A program made the position numbers and the translations under genes. The notes below the pieces were generated by a model. The model saw only the letters and a list, made by a program, of their open reading frames with translations. It ran no database searches and was not told the origin of the DNA. Below, one piece after another: positions 25,481-36,936 of a stretch of DNA of 64,000 bases (position 1 is its first letter; every line of letters begins with the position of its first letter). Source of the DNA: Paguma larvata (lineage: Eukaryota; Chordata; Mammalia; Carnivora; Viverridae); assembly GCA_030068075.1 (NCBI GenBank), contig CM057823.1, positions 18,138,485 through 18,202,484 of the forward strand. Reading direction: 5' to 3'.

Positions 25481-25487
25481 TATATAA
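25481..25487 (+). promoter_or_regulatory. LTR TATA box
   Basis: tatataa in the expected place between U3 and R of the solo LTR, about 68 bases before aataaa. It could in principle start transcription rightward; no sign here that it does. Confidence 0.5.
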
Positions 25488-25548
25488 CCAGTCTCTCGTC
25501 ATGGTCCAGGGAAGTTCTTCCTTTCCACGGGTCCTGTCCCTGTGTTTT

Positions 25549-25554
25549 AATAAA
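25549..25554 (+). promoter_or_regulatory. LTR polyadenylation signal
   Basis: aataaa within the R-like region of the solo LTR. Confidence 0.6.
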
Positions 25555-26360
25555 ATCACCTTTTTGCACCAAAGATGTCTTCAAGAATTCTTTCTTGGTC
25601 ATCAGCTCTGGACCCCACAAACCCCACTGTCACCCCAAAAACCTCATCAATTAGATGTGGTAGAAATAACAAGAGAACTAGAATTAGAAGTGGAGCCTGG
25701 AGATGTGACTGACTTACTTCAATTTCATAATGAATCTTGAATGGATGAGGAGGTGTTTCTATGGAGGATCAAAGAGAGTGGTTTCTTGAGATGGAATCTA
25801 CTCCTGGTAAAGACACTGAGAAGATTGTTGAAATGCCAATAGGAATTTAGAATGTTCCATAACTTTAGTTGATAAAGGGAGGGAAGGGTTTGAGAGGACT
25901 GACTCCAAATTTGAAACAAGTTCTACCATAGATAAAATGCTATCAAACAGCATCAGTGCTACAGAGAAATCCTACATGAAAGGAAGAACCAATTGATAGC
26001 AAACTTTTATTGTCTTATTTTAAGAAATTGCCACAGCCACTTCACCCTTCAGCTAACACCTTCCTGATCAGTCAAGCAGCCATCATCACCAATGCAGGAC
26101 CCTCCACCAGCAAAAAGATTATGACTCTCTGAAAGGTCAGACAATGGTTAGCATTTTAAGCAATAACATATTATTTAATAAAGGTATACACATGGTTTTA
26201 GACATAAAGCTGTTGCACACCAAAAAGACTGCGGTATGGTATAAACATAACTTTTATATGCACCGGGATGCCAAAAAATTCATTTGACTGGCTTTATTGT
26301 GATAATTGCTTTGTCACTATGGTCTGGAATCAAATCCATGTTTTCTCTGAAGCATGCCTA

Positions 26361-27296
26361 TATATACATTAGATTTCACTTGCCTGTCTTCCAAATCTAT
26401 CATTTTCTCTTATCCTTTTGAATTCTGTATTAAATTCCATTTGACTTTGCCAATTTTCTCCTACTTTTCTCCATGTCCCTTTACTATGCAGCAATATCAA
26501 TTTTCCTTTGTTTGCTTCTAATTTATTCTTTAGTTCAACGATTGTTTTTCCTCTTCTACTTTCTTCTTAGATCTGCCAGCATGACTCATATTTAATATTT
26601 TTCTGGTGCCTTATTATCACTTTTCTCAATTTCTTTTCTTTACTTCATACTCTTATTTCAGACTTAAATTTTTTAGTTCACAGAAAACATTTTATTCTAA
26701 TTTTTACTTACTGTTTAACCATTTTCTAGTAAGTGTTCTTTTCCTGCTATTTGTTTTCGCTTTCTTAGCCCTCCTCTTTTTCCATAGTATGTTGACTGAT
26801 ATCTTATTTTGTATTCTATTTATTATTCATTTTTAATAAAATCAGTTTATCTTTAAGCAAACCTTTTCCAGAAGTTTGTGTAAAAGAAGAGTGTACGGGT
26901 ATGTTCTGGATGGCAGGAATTTTAATCATGACCTACTATTCCTTTAAGTGTTACTTCTCCAGTGCATAGAGCTTGTTAACTCAGGAGTAGTTCATAGTGT
27001 GAAGTCTTTGTCTCTGCCTCTTACATCATCAACAGACCATGTCCTGCAAATGCGACTTGTCTAAAAGAAGCCATTGTTTGTGTTCCGGAAATAGTTTTCC
27101 AGCCTTTGCACCCTTTTCAATCATTGCAAACAAAGGATTTTGGTTTAACACCTCAGAGTGTGTTGCTTGCCTCTGAGACTTATACTTTCATGCATTTTCC
27201 AGGAAAAACAACCAACGTGTCCTCAGTCCGGTTCATTTTGCACCCCCATTAGATTATCAGAAGCCATTTCAGTTTTGGAAAATTTCTATTTTAATC
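26361..27296. other. T-rich intergenic stretch
   Basis: About 26380-26840 is strongly T/C-rich and might be an eroded antisense L1/HAL1 piece, but I could not align it with confidence. The rest is unassigned. No gene seen; the 76-codon frame at 26606-26836 is a by-product of T-richness. Confidence 0.4.
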
Positions 27297-27308
27297 AAAG
27301 CCACAGTT

Positions 27309-27335
27309 GTGCTGGCTTCAGCAGCGCATATGCTA
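27309..27335 (+). pseudogene. U6 snRNA 5' fragment (retroposed)
   Basis: gtgctggcttcagcagcgca and the next 7 bases match the first 27 nt of U6 small nuclear RNA at 23 of 27 positions. It ends after the U6 catata.cta motif. It is flanked by 12-base near-direct repeats, aaagccacagtt (27297-27308) and aaagccacaatt (27336-27347). This fits insertion of a 3'-truncated U6 copy rather than chance. It lacks most of U6, including the whole 3' half, so it is not a functional gene. Confidence 0.65.
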
Positions 27336-27347
27336 AAAGCCACAATT

Positions 27348-27757
27348 AAAATGTTAAGATGCTCAGTTTCTGGACTCAGCCATTTATCATGACTATGAAC
27401 AGCCTTCTCCCATCAACCCTCTTTCCAGATTTCTGAGCGATAAAGTAAGTCTTTTCCATAATCAGACTCAAAGTCTGACCCATTTTCAGCTGTGGGAAAT
27501 TGACATGTTATTCAGTGGGAACCTTTACTCATAAACAGAATTCAGTAGAGTAGAAGCGAAGAATGATAAATCTTAAAAGATTTGGTGAGATATAAATTCT
27601 AGAGGAATTTATAGGAGTAAAGAACTTAAGAAGACTTTTATATGTAAAAATGCAAATACAGTGAAAGCAGAAGATGGTAATAAGATAGAAAGAAGATGGG
27701 AGTTAAGACAAGGAAGAGAAGGGTGAAATAGTTTTCCACTTTTTGAAGTCCCTTAAG
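27348..27757. other. Unassigned intergenic sequence
   Basis: No gene or confident repeat recognised between the U6 fragment and the next SINE. Confidence 0.5.
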
Positions 27758-27767
27758 GTTAATTTCT

Positions 27768-27977
27768 TTTTTTTTATTTTTAAAAATTTATTTATTTTGA
27801 GAGAGCACATGGGAAGGGGAGAAAGAGAGAGACACACACACACAGAGAATCCCAAGCAGACTCCACACTGCCAGCACAGATCCTGGTATAGGGCTCTAGC
27901 TCACAAACCGTGAGATCATGACCTAAGCCAAAATCCAAAGTTGGTCGCTTATCCAACTCAGCTACCCAGGCATCCCA
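27768..27977 (-). mobile_element. CAN-SINE
   Basis: Reverse-orientation SINE (aaaaatttatttattttgag to agctacccaggcatccca), with a CA run in the GA tract. Duplication gttaatttct at 27758-27767 and 27980-27989. Confidence 0.9.
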
Positions 27978-27989
27978 ATGTTAATTTCT

Positions 27990-29171
27990 AGTTAACATTA
28001 AGTAGCTTTTGACGATATGGGATAAAAGATCAGCTCAAAAAAATAATTTCAGAACAAATGTCATCATTTTTGCTTGTTTCTCCAGAGAAAATCCTATCAT
28101 GCCTATGATTTTCTCTATGTGAAACAATCATGTCTCTGTCTTTCTAAATTAATCATACATCCCACAGGACGCCAAAAGTAAAGTGATAATTAAAAATATA
28201 TGTAGGTCCCTGAACTTAGCTAATGATATAATAAACAAGAAGTAAAGTCACTAATTTAATGGCAAATGCAATGTGCATCTGTGGGTTAGTTTGAAGCAGA
28301 ACGTTCTTTTTGGTCCACTGTTTCATTGAAAGTGGTTGCTGGAGGACATTCATTTTTTGTGTTTCATAATCCATTATTAACATCACTAGGAGTCCCTTTA
28401 GTCCAATTAAAACTTCTGTTTATATTTCCATTAGCTGAAGTTGTTCCCTAGTTTGGCATTAATTATCACAGCCATGTAGCCAGTATTCAAATTTATCTTT
28501 TATCTGCTCTTAGGGCTTCGGTAAATCTTAGAATTGCATACAGCTCTCTTATTATTGAAATAAAATTTAAAATCAGTTTGTTTCAGTTTGTATATGTCCA
28601 AAGATATAGGTCCAAACTCAGTTTTCTATAGGTTAACTAACTAGACCGAGGATTGGATTACACATTTTAACACAATTCATTGTAGTAATTAGTGAATTAC
28701 GTGGAAATACGTAGTAAATAAATTTACTACCCAAAGTCAAAATCCTCCCTTCATTCAATTTGAATATAAATTTGGTTCATGTAAGTTGCATTATAATATA
28801 ATCAGCCAAACTAAACTAAATTTTATTACTTTCTTAGGAAACTGTCATAACAAACATTACACAAAGAAATAAATCTTTCCTCTGTTAGGAGACAACATTG
28901 TTCTTTTGTTTGGTATGTAACACAAATGCTTTTCATATACTCCACTGTAGTGAATTCAGTTCACCCACAAGCCATCTATACCAAATCTGAGTATTTTCTA
29001 CCTCTGGCTTATTTTAATGTCCTAAATATTTTATAATCTATTCTTAAAAACCTGTAACAAAAGCATAATTAAATTAAATCATTACCCCAATAGTGGGCTC
29101 TGTCAGTGACCCGCCATGAGCGATTTAACTGATAGGAATGTTACCCACATTCTGAGCTCCTGACAGCAGCA
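27990..29171. other. Unique A/T-rich sequence
   Basis: No gene seen. Contains a small palindrome tagtaaataaatttacta near 28710. Confidence 0.5.
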
Positions 29172-29293
29172 GAGCATTTATTCAACGAATGCTTACTAAG
29201 CACCTACTGAGTGCCAAGCACTTCTCTAAGCATTAGGGATATATCAGTGAACAAAACAGATAAAATCCCTGGTCTCAAGAAGCTATATCCTAG
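29172..29293 (-). repeat. L2 LINE 3'-end fragment
   Basis: Clear antisense L2 3' end: gcatttattcaacgaatgct, gagtgccaagcacttctcta, gggatatatcagtgaacaaa, aaatccctggtctcaagaag. Confidence 0.85.
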
Positions 29294-29478
29294 CAGAGTG
29301 ATTAAGAGTCCGTGTGACAGCTTAGAAGTACATCCCAACTAAACAAGAGCGGAGTGACCTTAGGCTGATTCCTTATTAGTTCTGACCCTCAGTCTCTTCA
29401 CCTACCTCATAGAGTTATTGTGAAGATTAAATGTGATATGGTACACAGATCACTTGGCACAGTCACTGAAACATCATA
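29294..29478 (+). repeat. MIR SINE
   Basis: MIR order: gagtgattaagagtccgtgt, gtgaccttaggctgattcc, cctcagtctcttcacctacc, tcatagagttattgtgaaga, ttaaatgtgatatggtacac. Confidence 0.8.
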
Positions 29479-31896
29479 AAGCCTTGATGCATTTTAAGTA
29501 CCTACATTTATTTATGGTATCCTGACGGTAACTAAGATTTCTGTACCACAGGCAAAATGATTATTTACTTACTGGTGATTTTAGCATTAGTTTCCTGTGC
29601 TCTAATCCCTCCCAGAGCAACAGGAGGAAGGCAGGTACTGTGCAGGCAGAACTGGGATTTGTACATGCAAGAGAAGTCCTGAATTATGAATCTCAGAGCT
29701 TATATGGGGAGCTAGCCAGCTGCCCCTCTGCCCTCCTGAAAGAAGGAGGAAAATCTCTGTTCTCCAATGTAGAATGTAAACAAATCCTCTCTGGGAAGAA
29801 AAGGGCAGAGTCCATAGGGGTTGACAACCCTTTGGAATGGAAACGAGTGGCTCCCAGAGAAATCCATCTGTACATCTTCATAGGATAGTTAACTGTCTTG
29901 AACTTTTAGGGCTTTTGCCATTCACTTATTCTTTTCGCCAGGTTGCCAGCAATTTTTGATCAGAAAGCCTTGGCTATGTAGAAATATGGAAATATTCACA
30001 TTATTTTTTGACAATGTTCATAACTACTAATGATTATCATTGTTCACACTATCAGCAGTAATAACAGAATAGGGACCCAGAAGAAAGGGCTTTGGAGGAG
30101 TGATCCATCATTTGCAAAATGATGAGAGTTACCCTCATGATATTTGTTTTCTCTAGTTTAAGTACCCCATCACGGGTTTTCTCTACATACCAGGGCCCCC
30201 CACCTGACCTTACCCACAGCAATGAAACCATAATACATTAGTGTGAATGATTTCATAGTATCCCTTACCAATGATACTCTGTGCAACACTAGTCTAAAAA
30301 TAGGTTTCTTGAAAGAAGATTCCAGGTCAAATGAGTTTGGAAAAGGCTGTGGCATATACCTCCTTTCTGGGACAGTCACAAGGCAAAACAATGCTATATA
30401 TTTTAAGAAGTTTTGCAGAAATGTTTAATAATTTTCAAAAATTCCAAGTGCAAGTAGCATAACCTAAGGGAACGACTTTATAGAAATGGAGTCTCAGATT
30501 CTGAATCACAGAAGAGATAAATTTGACAGAAAGACCTTCTTAGAATATCTCAAAAAAATCAAATCACTTGTCATATAGGTAAACTCCAATTCAACACAAT
30601 TTTTATACAGATAAATAGAAAATACATATCTTAAAGATATAAAACAAAGTTTTATTTTATTATGTGCCAGACTTCACATTGAATATTGAGGATACAGAAA
30701 TGTCTTACAAGACATGGTTTTGCCCTTGAATATCCGATGTATACCTAAGACCTGTCGTGAGCTGTTACTCATATCTCATAAATATTGCATACAGTCTCAG
30801 GATAATCCTATCTTAAGCACTATGTGAAGCATTTGTGTTTAGTAAATCAATCTCTTTAGTTTACTGGGGGATAGAAGGGACATCTAATATCTAGCAAATC
30901 TATTAGATACACCTTCTCAAATGTCCTAATCAATTTCAGTGAATATGTAAGCTTATCATCTTCCCTTATTCTATCTCTAGAGGAGCTACGATTCCTCTTT
31001 CCCTTTTTGTTGCTTATGCAGTAGAATCCTCCAGGACAGGGAAAGGACAGCGAAAGTCTGATGATCCCAAGTGCTCTCTGGGAAGAGAGGCATAAAGCCA
31101 GAGGAAGACCACGTGCCCAGAACTGTGTCACTTCTTTGCTGCTCGTTCGTATTGCTAAGTAACAGAAATGATGGCTATATACTATTATATTGATAATCTT
31201 CATTATTTAAGTGACACATAAGTTTATAACCTCTAGTAGTCTACAGGTTCTAAGAAAGTCATTCACGAAATCTCTGTGTTAAGATAAGCATGCCCGCCTC
31301 ATCAGAAAGCCTAACAACATCAACTTTAGATTATCATCCTATGAATCTCGATAGAAGCGATACTGGCTCAGGTACTTTCAAGCCTATTTATTCCAGAATC
31401 TCATTTCATTTTAACATAATTGACTAGTACGAATACCTTATACCCTGAGAATTACCCTTGGGATATCATGAATGGTCTTAATTTTTTTCTATCATCCCTT
31501 GAAGTGATATATTACCTTGACATTTCAGACTAACAAGAAAAAGAAATTAAAAGTACAAGGGAACAGCAGATCAGCAAATGCGAATTATGAAATGGAAATA
31601 GTACAATCTAATTAAATATTTCTTTTAATTTGAATTCATCTAGAAATTTACTAGCAGGGCCAATAGGGCAGAATTTTGAATTACAAAAACAAGAAAAAAC
31701 CTGAGAGTTAATGTTACCAGGCAATTTTAAGTCCCTCAGGTATTGACTTCCTATAATTTGGGTGGTATCTTTAATCAAACATGGACTAAGTATTGAGCTA
31801 ATTGGTTCCTGCCCTGTTTCAACACCAGTTAGCCAAGCAATCCTGGGAAAGGCATTTGATCTCTGAAAAAATGAGGTTTTAATTTAATTGAGGTTT
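29479..31896. other. Mostly unique sequence
   Basis: No gene recognised. About 30655-30730 resembles an antisense L2 end (tttattatgtgccagacttc). A 115-codon open frame on the reverse strand (30856-31203) has no recognisable domain. Confidence 0.45.
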
Positions 31897-31915
31897 CACT
31901 AGCTCAGAAGTTCTT

Positions 31916-31954
31916 TTTTTTAAGGTTATTTATTTATTTATTTATTTATTATTT

Positions 31955-31995
<41 letters not shown>

Positions 31996-32165
31996 GAGCA
32001 GGGGAGGGGCAGAGAGACAGAGAGGGAGAGAGAATCCTAAGCAGGCTCTGTGCTATCTGCACAGTGTAGAGTCCCATGCAGGGCTCAGTCTCACAAAGTG
32101 TGAGATCATGACCTGAGCTGAAATCAAGAGTTGGATGCTTAACCTACTGAGCCACCCCGGCACCA
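31916..32165 (-). mobile_element. CAN-SINE with long tail microsatellites
   Basis: Reverse-orientation SINE with an expanded (TTTA)n tail and (GA)n of about 15 units (31960-31990). Ends gagccaccccggcacca. Flanked by a 19-base duplication cactagctcagRagttctt with one mismatch at 31897-31915 and 32166-32184. Confidence 0.95.
31960..31990. repeat. (GA)n microsatellite in SINE
   Basis: About 15 uninterrupted GA units grown from the SINE's own GA tract. Confidence 0.95.
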
Positions 32166-32184
32166 CACTAGCTCAGGAGTTCTT

Positions 32185-34439
32185 ACTCTGATAGCAAGGG
32201 ATAACGAAATCCCTGTACTCCCTAAAATTGCATGCAAGTTACATTAATATACATATGTGTATTTTTTTTTCCCCCAGGGAGCGATTCCCCAAATTATATT
32301 AGATTCTCTTCTCCCCGCAAAAGGTTAATAACCGCTGAACTGGGTCATTTCTAACATTGCCTTTTAGTCTAAAACATTTAAAGATTCTGTGATTTTTTAC
32401 AGCCTAATATTCTAGTCACATTTTCTCAGGGCACAGGAAGTGTTTGGAGTTAAATTGGATCCCTTAAAACAACGGATCCACTTGAAGACATGAGTTGTCA
32501 TTTTTTAGAGGGGGAACGGTATTTTGTTCTGCTGTAGGAGTCTGCAAAAGTAAAAAACACAACAGGTACAAGCTCTTCTTTCACTTATTTCACTCCAGGC
32601 ATGTGTCTATGCAAACATTATAGGTCAGTGTTGTTAGGACTCATCTACAAGGGTCGCAAAACTGCTTGCAGGACAATTTTACTTTTTCATGGTAGTTCTT
32701 TTAGATATAAAGATGGAGCTTCGTGCATTTACATATCCAACACGCATTCACCTGCCTCGATTTTTAAAAACAGTGCTTCACTTAATCAATCATGGTTCAC
32801 ATCAGGAGACAGCCTATACACTCACGAATTGAAGCCAGAAGAAAAAAGGATTCCATAATATGTGTACCCTACTCTCCAGAGTCCGCACACATGTCCAGCT
32901 CTCCGGAGAAGGCCCTGATCCCTAAGAGGAGCCTCTGAAATATCTCAGTATAAGCCCACATCGACACCAAGCACAGAATAAGACCCATGATATTTGAAAA
33001 TTAGATACTTCCTTATACCACTATTCGTCCCATGGATTTCAAATAAACTTCTGGAGAGGTTTGCAGGGATTGTCGGGGATTAGAAGTAGAAGGGAGAAGC
33101 TGAGAAAGACTTGTAGACCACAGGGTTCTGACATGTATGTGAGGGTATGTATGAGACAGGGTAGAAGAGAGTGTGTTTTTATATGAATTCTGCAGTAAAG
33201 AATAAATTGTCTTTGGTGTACGCAATTCATGTCTTTTTCATTCCTTTTGCTCTGCTGGAAAGAGTAGCCATTCCTCTTTTGGCTGTTTTTAATCTTCCAA
33301 CATTCTGTTTTGGTGCAGATCTCTCACTCAAGGGACTTGGATCTGCATCCATTTTAAAGAGCTCTCCCTGTGCCCTCGTCTTGAACACAGAGTATACCAA
33401 GGCTACCTCTTTCTCTGTGCTCTGTGCTCCTATCCCCATTGTGTGACTCCTGTTCTTCTCAACTGTATTTTCTATCTAAAACTGACTGTATCTAGATGAC
33501 ATTATTTTCTCTGCTGCCCTCTCACCTGGTAGGTAGTGAACTGCAATGTAAAGACTGGGGACTCTTAAGCAGTTTTTAAAAGCTCCGGTTTGGAAAGCTA
33601 ACTTCCACTTGTAACTTCTCTGAATATGTAGAAGTAAACTCAGAGTCAGAGCGCGTAGGCAAGCATCGATTCAATCTCCGATACGTCTACTTTCTAACTG
33701 AGTAGGGAATGGGAGCCTTCTCTGTACCACTGTTTCTAACACAAGACCTTCTACTCAGCGGACTAGGCATGAACATCGCTGGCTGAGTGAGTAGACTCCA
33801 CGTCCTCCAAGTGAAGCTAGGAACAATGAATTCTTGCAGAATTGGGAGAAATAAATGAGATCACTGATCCTTCATTCAGCAACTATGCCTTGCTGCATAT
33901 GAAGCCCTAATCGGTATGGTGAGAAATGGTAGACAGATGATACTTGTTCACTTGCCCCTATCTTCCTTTTCTCTTGCCATGACTCGCTGTGGGTGGGGTC
34001 TGGGAACATTCCTCTTCCTTCCCTGGCCTCTTGCACGGTCATCCTTGGTTTCTCCATAAGAAAGTTAGGTACCTGCCCTGTCGGTGGTCAATCGCCAGAA
34101 GCCAACTGAACCTGCCACATCAGGGGTCATGGATGAAGGCCCTGCTTTAAATACCGCTGTGCTGTTTCAGCAGGACAACAGTGAGGTTGGAGTAAGAGCC
34201 CTCAACTCTTCAACCAAAAGTTAGAAGACTTTTGGTATGAGTAGATTTCTATGTTCCTATGGAGATAACTTCTCTGGCACTAACATTTATATTCTATAAA
34301 AAAAAAAAAGGAGGATGAATGATTTGATCTCTAAGATACTTTCTGTTTTAAATTCTAGAACTTACTTAGCACTTAAGCTCACAGAGTATCATATAGTATT
34401 TTCCTTTATTTCAACTCTTACTTCTTTACCTCATTTGAA
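32185..34439. other. Unique intergenic sequence
   Basis: No gene recognised. A 91-codon frame (33171-33446) lacks any domain. About 33930-34210 is relatively GC-rich (taaataccgctgtgctgttt region) but I could not assign it. Confidence 0.45.
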
Positions 34440-34510
34440 TACTTCTCACAGGCAGAGATTATCACAGATATTTCTGTATCTTTTACACGCCCAGAACACT
34501 CTTTAATGAT
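34440..34510 (+). repeat. L2-like 3'-end fragment (weak)
   Basis: cacaggcagagattatcaca, then ttctgtatcttttacacgcc and cagaacactctttaatga, resembling a sense L2 end (gggcagggatt…tgtatcc…gcctagaacag). Tentative. Confidence 0.4.
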
Positions 34511-36651
34511 GAGTTAAAATCCTTATTCTTTAATTAGTAATAGGAATACAGAATATTTCAGATTTATATAACAGCCTCTAAGACTTAAAAAGCAAAGATA
34601 TTCCAATTGGTCAAGGTTTGAACATTTAGTTGAGGGTATTTAAATAACTATAATGTATTATACTTATATAAAAATATTTGGGTGTGATTATATTATACAC
34701 TTTACTTTATACCTAAAATCGTGCATTAAGAATACCATTTATGTCACAGAGAGGACTTGCACAGGTATAAACGTTATCACTCTGGAATTCATTTTACGAA
34801 AGACAAATGCCTTTATTTTAAAGATCCATCTGTTTCTAAGCAAGAAAGTTTCCAGATGGTGAACCTAATAATTAAGCACACTTGTTATGGGAAAGGTTTT
34901 ATGTTAAACTGGAGGAGATAAAGTACAGTACAATAGAAAACATAAAGCCTATATCAAAGAAATGGACAGGGAGGTATAATTTCCACTACAACAAAGTGTG
35001 ATTTCCACTGGGTGTCCTTACCCAGAGCCCTCTGCATCTTTCAGCCTCCCTCTCAAATCTGCTGGAGAGCAGACAGGATAAGGGCAGAGAGGACTTTGAT
35101 GGGATTAGGCTCTAAAGAGCCCCGCCAAGTGCCTAACAGCTGACTCACTCGGCTCTCTGCCCATCACAAGGAACCATTCCACTTCTAAGGCCCTCTCTTG
35201 GGTTGAAACCTATGGAAGGAAAGCAAAAGAGCTTAAAAAAGAGACTGTGTGTGTCTCACCTCAGTGCTGACCTCAAGAGAGGTGTGCATGCAGCTGCATC
35301 GGTTTCAAAGCACTGAAGGAAAACAAGACAAGGGTTTCAAGGAAGCTGCAACAAGAAGCCGGAGTGCTTAAAGCATTCTGTCCAAGTTGTTTTCTATTAA
35401 AGGTAACATTTGATGCCATCCATCTTCAACTTCCTCTGTCTCCTTGGGGCCTCTATTTCTACATCTACTATCTCCGTCCTCCCGGGGCACAGGCAGTGAT
35501 CTATCAAACTGTTAGATCTTGTTTCTCCTTTTGTGCCACAGCTTGTTTTTCAAAGTTTACATCTCTGAAATGTCCAATTTAATCTGTCTCTCTCGATAAG
35601 GTTTATGGTACTGTGAAACTATGAAATTAATTAAATCAGTTATTACTATGTAGAGTTAGTATACATCCAAAACATGCTATATTTCACTCAGAAGTGCTGC
35701 TGCAGTGTATATAACTCAAAGGGGATATTTGTTCTCAGTGAATCTTTCTATTTCGCGTTTGTTCTCCCATAGTTGATTGTATAAATGGCTATTTCAACTG
35801 AGTTGTGTTCTTCATTATATAATAAATTCTGTTTGCTGACATTCGTATGATGATTTCCTACTTATTTAACTCACTAGTGATATTATTCTATTGACATAGT
35901 CATTGCTCAAATATTATTTTGATTGGCTCATTTCTCATATATTGTTTTCAACCTTATCACTGTAGGAAGGGGTTCATGCTTATCAACTCTCTTCCACTGT
36001 TTCAATTCAATAGTCATGAATTATTATTGGCTCTTTAGAGGTTTTAATTTGTCGGCCCTAAATTGTCAGCCACCATTAATTAAAAGAATGGAATGAAACA
36101 ATTTAGTAAGAAATGGGAGTGAATGATAGCCAACTAATTTTAAAAGGGTGCTGTAAAAAGAATTTCAAGATAATACTGAGACAAAAACAAATAAATAGAA
36201 GAAAGAGTTCTCTGTGTAGTGTGAGCAACGGAAAAGCCAGACAATCTTCAGAAAAAGGTCAGCTTCATTTCTAGTTTCTCTGAACTGAAACCCTCTTGGA
36301 ATTCCTGTTCTCTCTGTTCCTACTGTTATCAAACATGACTCCCAGACACTGAGAAAGCTCTTTCCATTCTGAGTACTAAGAGCTGGCAAGCATTTTCCTC
36401 CCTACATTCTAGGTCTTTATTTTAGTGATGATGGTTGGTACACTGATGGTTTCTGCTAAACTGGTATAACATGTATAAGGCAGTGGGTGGTGCTTGCTGG
36501 AAGGTAATAATTTAATAACACCTCAACATTAACTATCTAAAACTATTATCTGCCTCTCCCTATGTAATTTTCTCTTTCTACTTATCTATTTTGACCAAAG
36601 CTCTGTTATTTTTTTTCAGTTCCCAATGTTGGCTCATAATGGTGGTTTGTT
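34511..36651. other. Unique intergenic sequence
   Basis: No gene or confident repeat recognised. About 35010-35230 is a locally GC-richer patch with no open frame of note. It would be a candidate to check for conservation, nothing more. Confidence 0.45.
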
Positions 36652-36790
36652 CAACTTATTATTTATTGACTATCTGCTATGTTTCTGAGACTCTTCTTAG
36701 TTCTGGGGATACTCAGTGAATAACATGGACAAAAATCCCTGCTCTTGTAGATCTTATATTCTAGAGAAAAGAAAAATACAACAGAAATTC
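36652..36790 (-). repeat. L2 LINE 3'-end fragment
   Basis: Antisense L2 end: cttattatttattgactatc, gttctggggatactcagtga, acaaaaatccctgctcttgt, agatcttatattctagag. Confidence 0.85.
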
Positions 36791-36895
36791 TTTTACGGAA
36801 ATCATAATGATGTGATGATAAATATTTGTTAGGCAACTTACTATGATCAGAGAAAATAGTGAATTATTTAAAAGTATTACTTTAACACACATAAC

Positions 36896-36929
<34 letters not shown>
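36896..36929. repeat. (AC)n microsatellite
   Basis: About 17 uninterrupted AC units. A MIR fragment starts directly to the right. Confidence 0.95.
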
Positions 36930-36933
<4 letters not shown>

Positions 36934-36936
36934 ACT

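Larger units (their letters stand above)
24944..25649 (+). mobile_element. Solo LTR of a class-I-like endogenous retrovirus
   Basis: A 706-base block inside Tigger1 that begins TGG and ends TCA, flanked by a 4-base duplication (atta) at 24940-24943 and 25650-25653, a size usual for gammaretrovirus-like (ERV1) integration. It holds a TATA box (tatataa, about 25481), a polyadenylation signal aataaa (25549-25554) 62 bases further on, and a plausible U5 to the end. No internal viral genes are present, so it is a solo LTR left by LTR-LTR recombination. The exact family is not named. Confidence 0.75.
23802..25740 (+). pseudogene. Tigger1 transposase relict (LTR-interrupted)
   Basis: Pogo-family transposase: an N-terminal helix-turn-helix DNA-binding region followed by a DDE/DDD integrase-like domain that would cut and paste the element. 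The likely start ATG is at 23802 (MASQGLSERK…). A stop at 23856-23858 replaces a Gln codon. Readable blocks follow: 24012-24224 ([11 protein letters not shown]…) and 24248-24598 (…[11 protein letters not shown]…, …VLYKWNNKA then a stop where Trp is expected). The first catalytic Asp is Gln (24359-24361). The second (24706-24708) and third (24934-24936) Asp remain, but in a shifted frame. The C-terminus ends at the stop 25738-25740. Not functional. Confidence 0.9.
23390..26360 (+). mobile_element. Tigger1 (pogo/Tc1-mariner) DNA transposon, nearly complete
   Basis: Left end: tttgttttattgccctttgc, then aaaggtttgtggtaatcctc and tctatcagcgccatttttcc, as in Tigger1. Centre: transposase relict. Right end: ttttatatgcaccgggatgc, aaaaaattcatttgactggc, tttattgtgataattgcttt, and a degraded terminal inverted repeat near 26340-26360. 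The left terminal repeat is largely eroded. An LTR (24944-25649) lies inside, and about 135 bases of transposase sequence are missing at that site. Confidence 0.9.

Noticed and set aside
28710..28729. Palindrome tagtaaataaatttacta as a possible operator or hairpin
   Set aside because: Short A/T palindromes are common in A/T-rich mammalian DNA; nothing nearby suggests function.
30856..31203. 115-codon open frame on the reverse strand
   Set aside because: No domain, no codon signal and no flanking gene features; expected by chance in 64 kb.
32601..32858. Possible small gene in unique sequence
   Set aside because: 85 codons, no domain, no start context or neighbours to support it.
36896..36929. 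Regular repeat considered as a CRISPR-like array
   Set aside because: A plain AC dinucleotide run without spacers, in a vertebrate genome.
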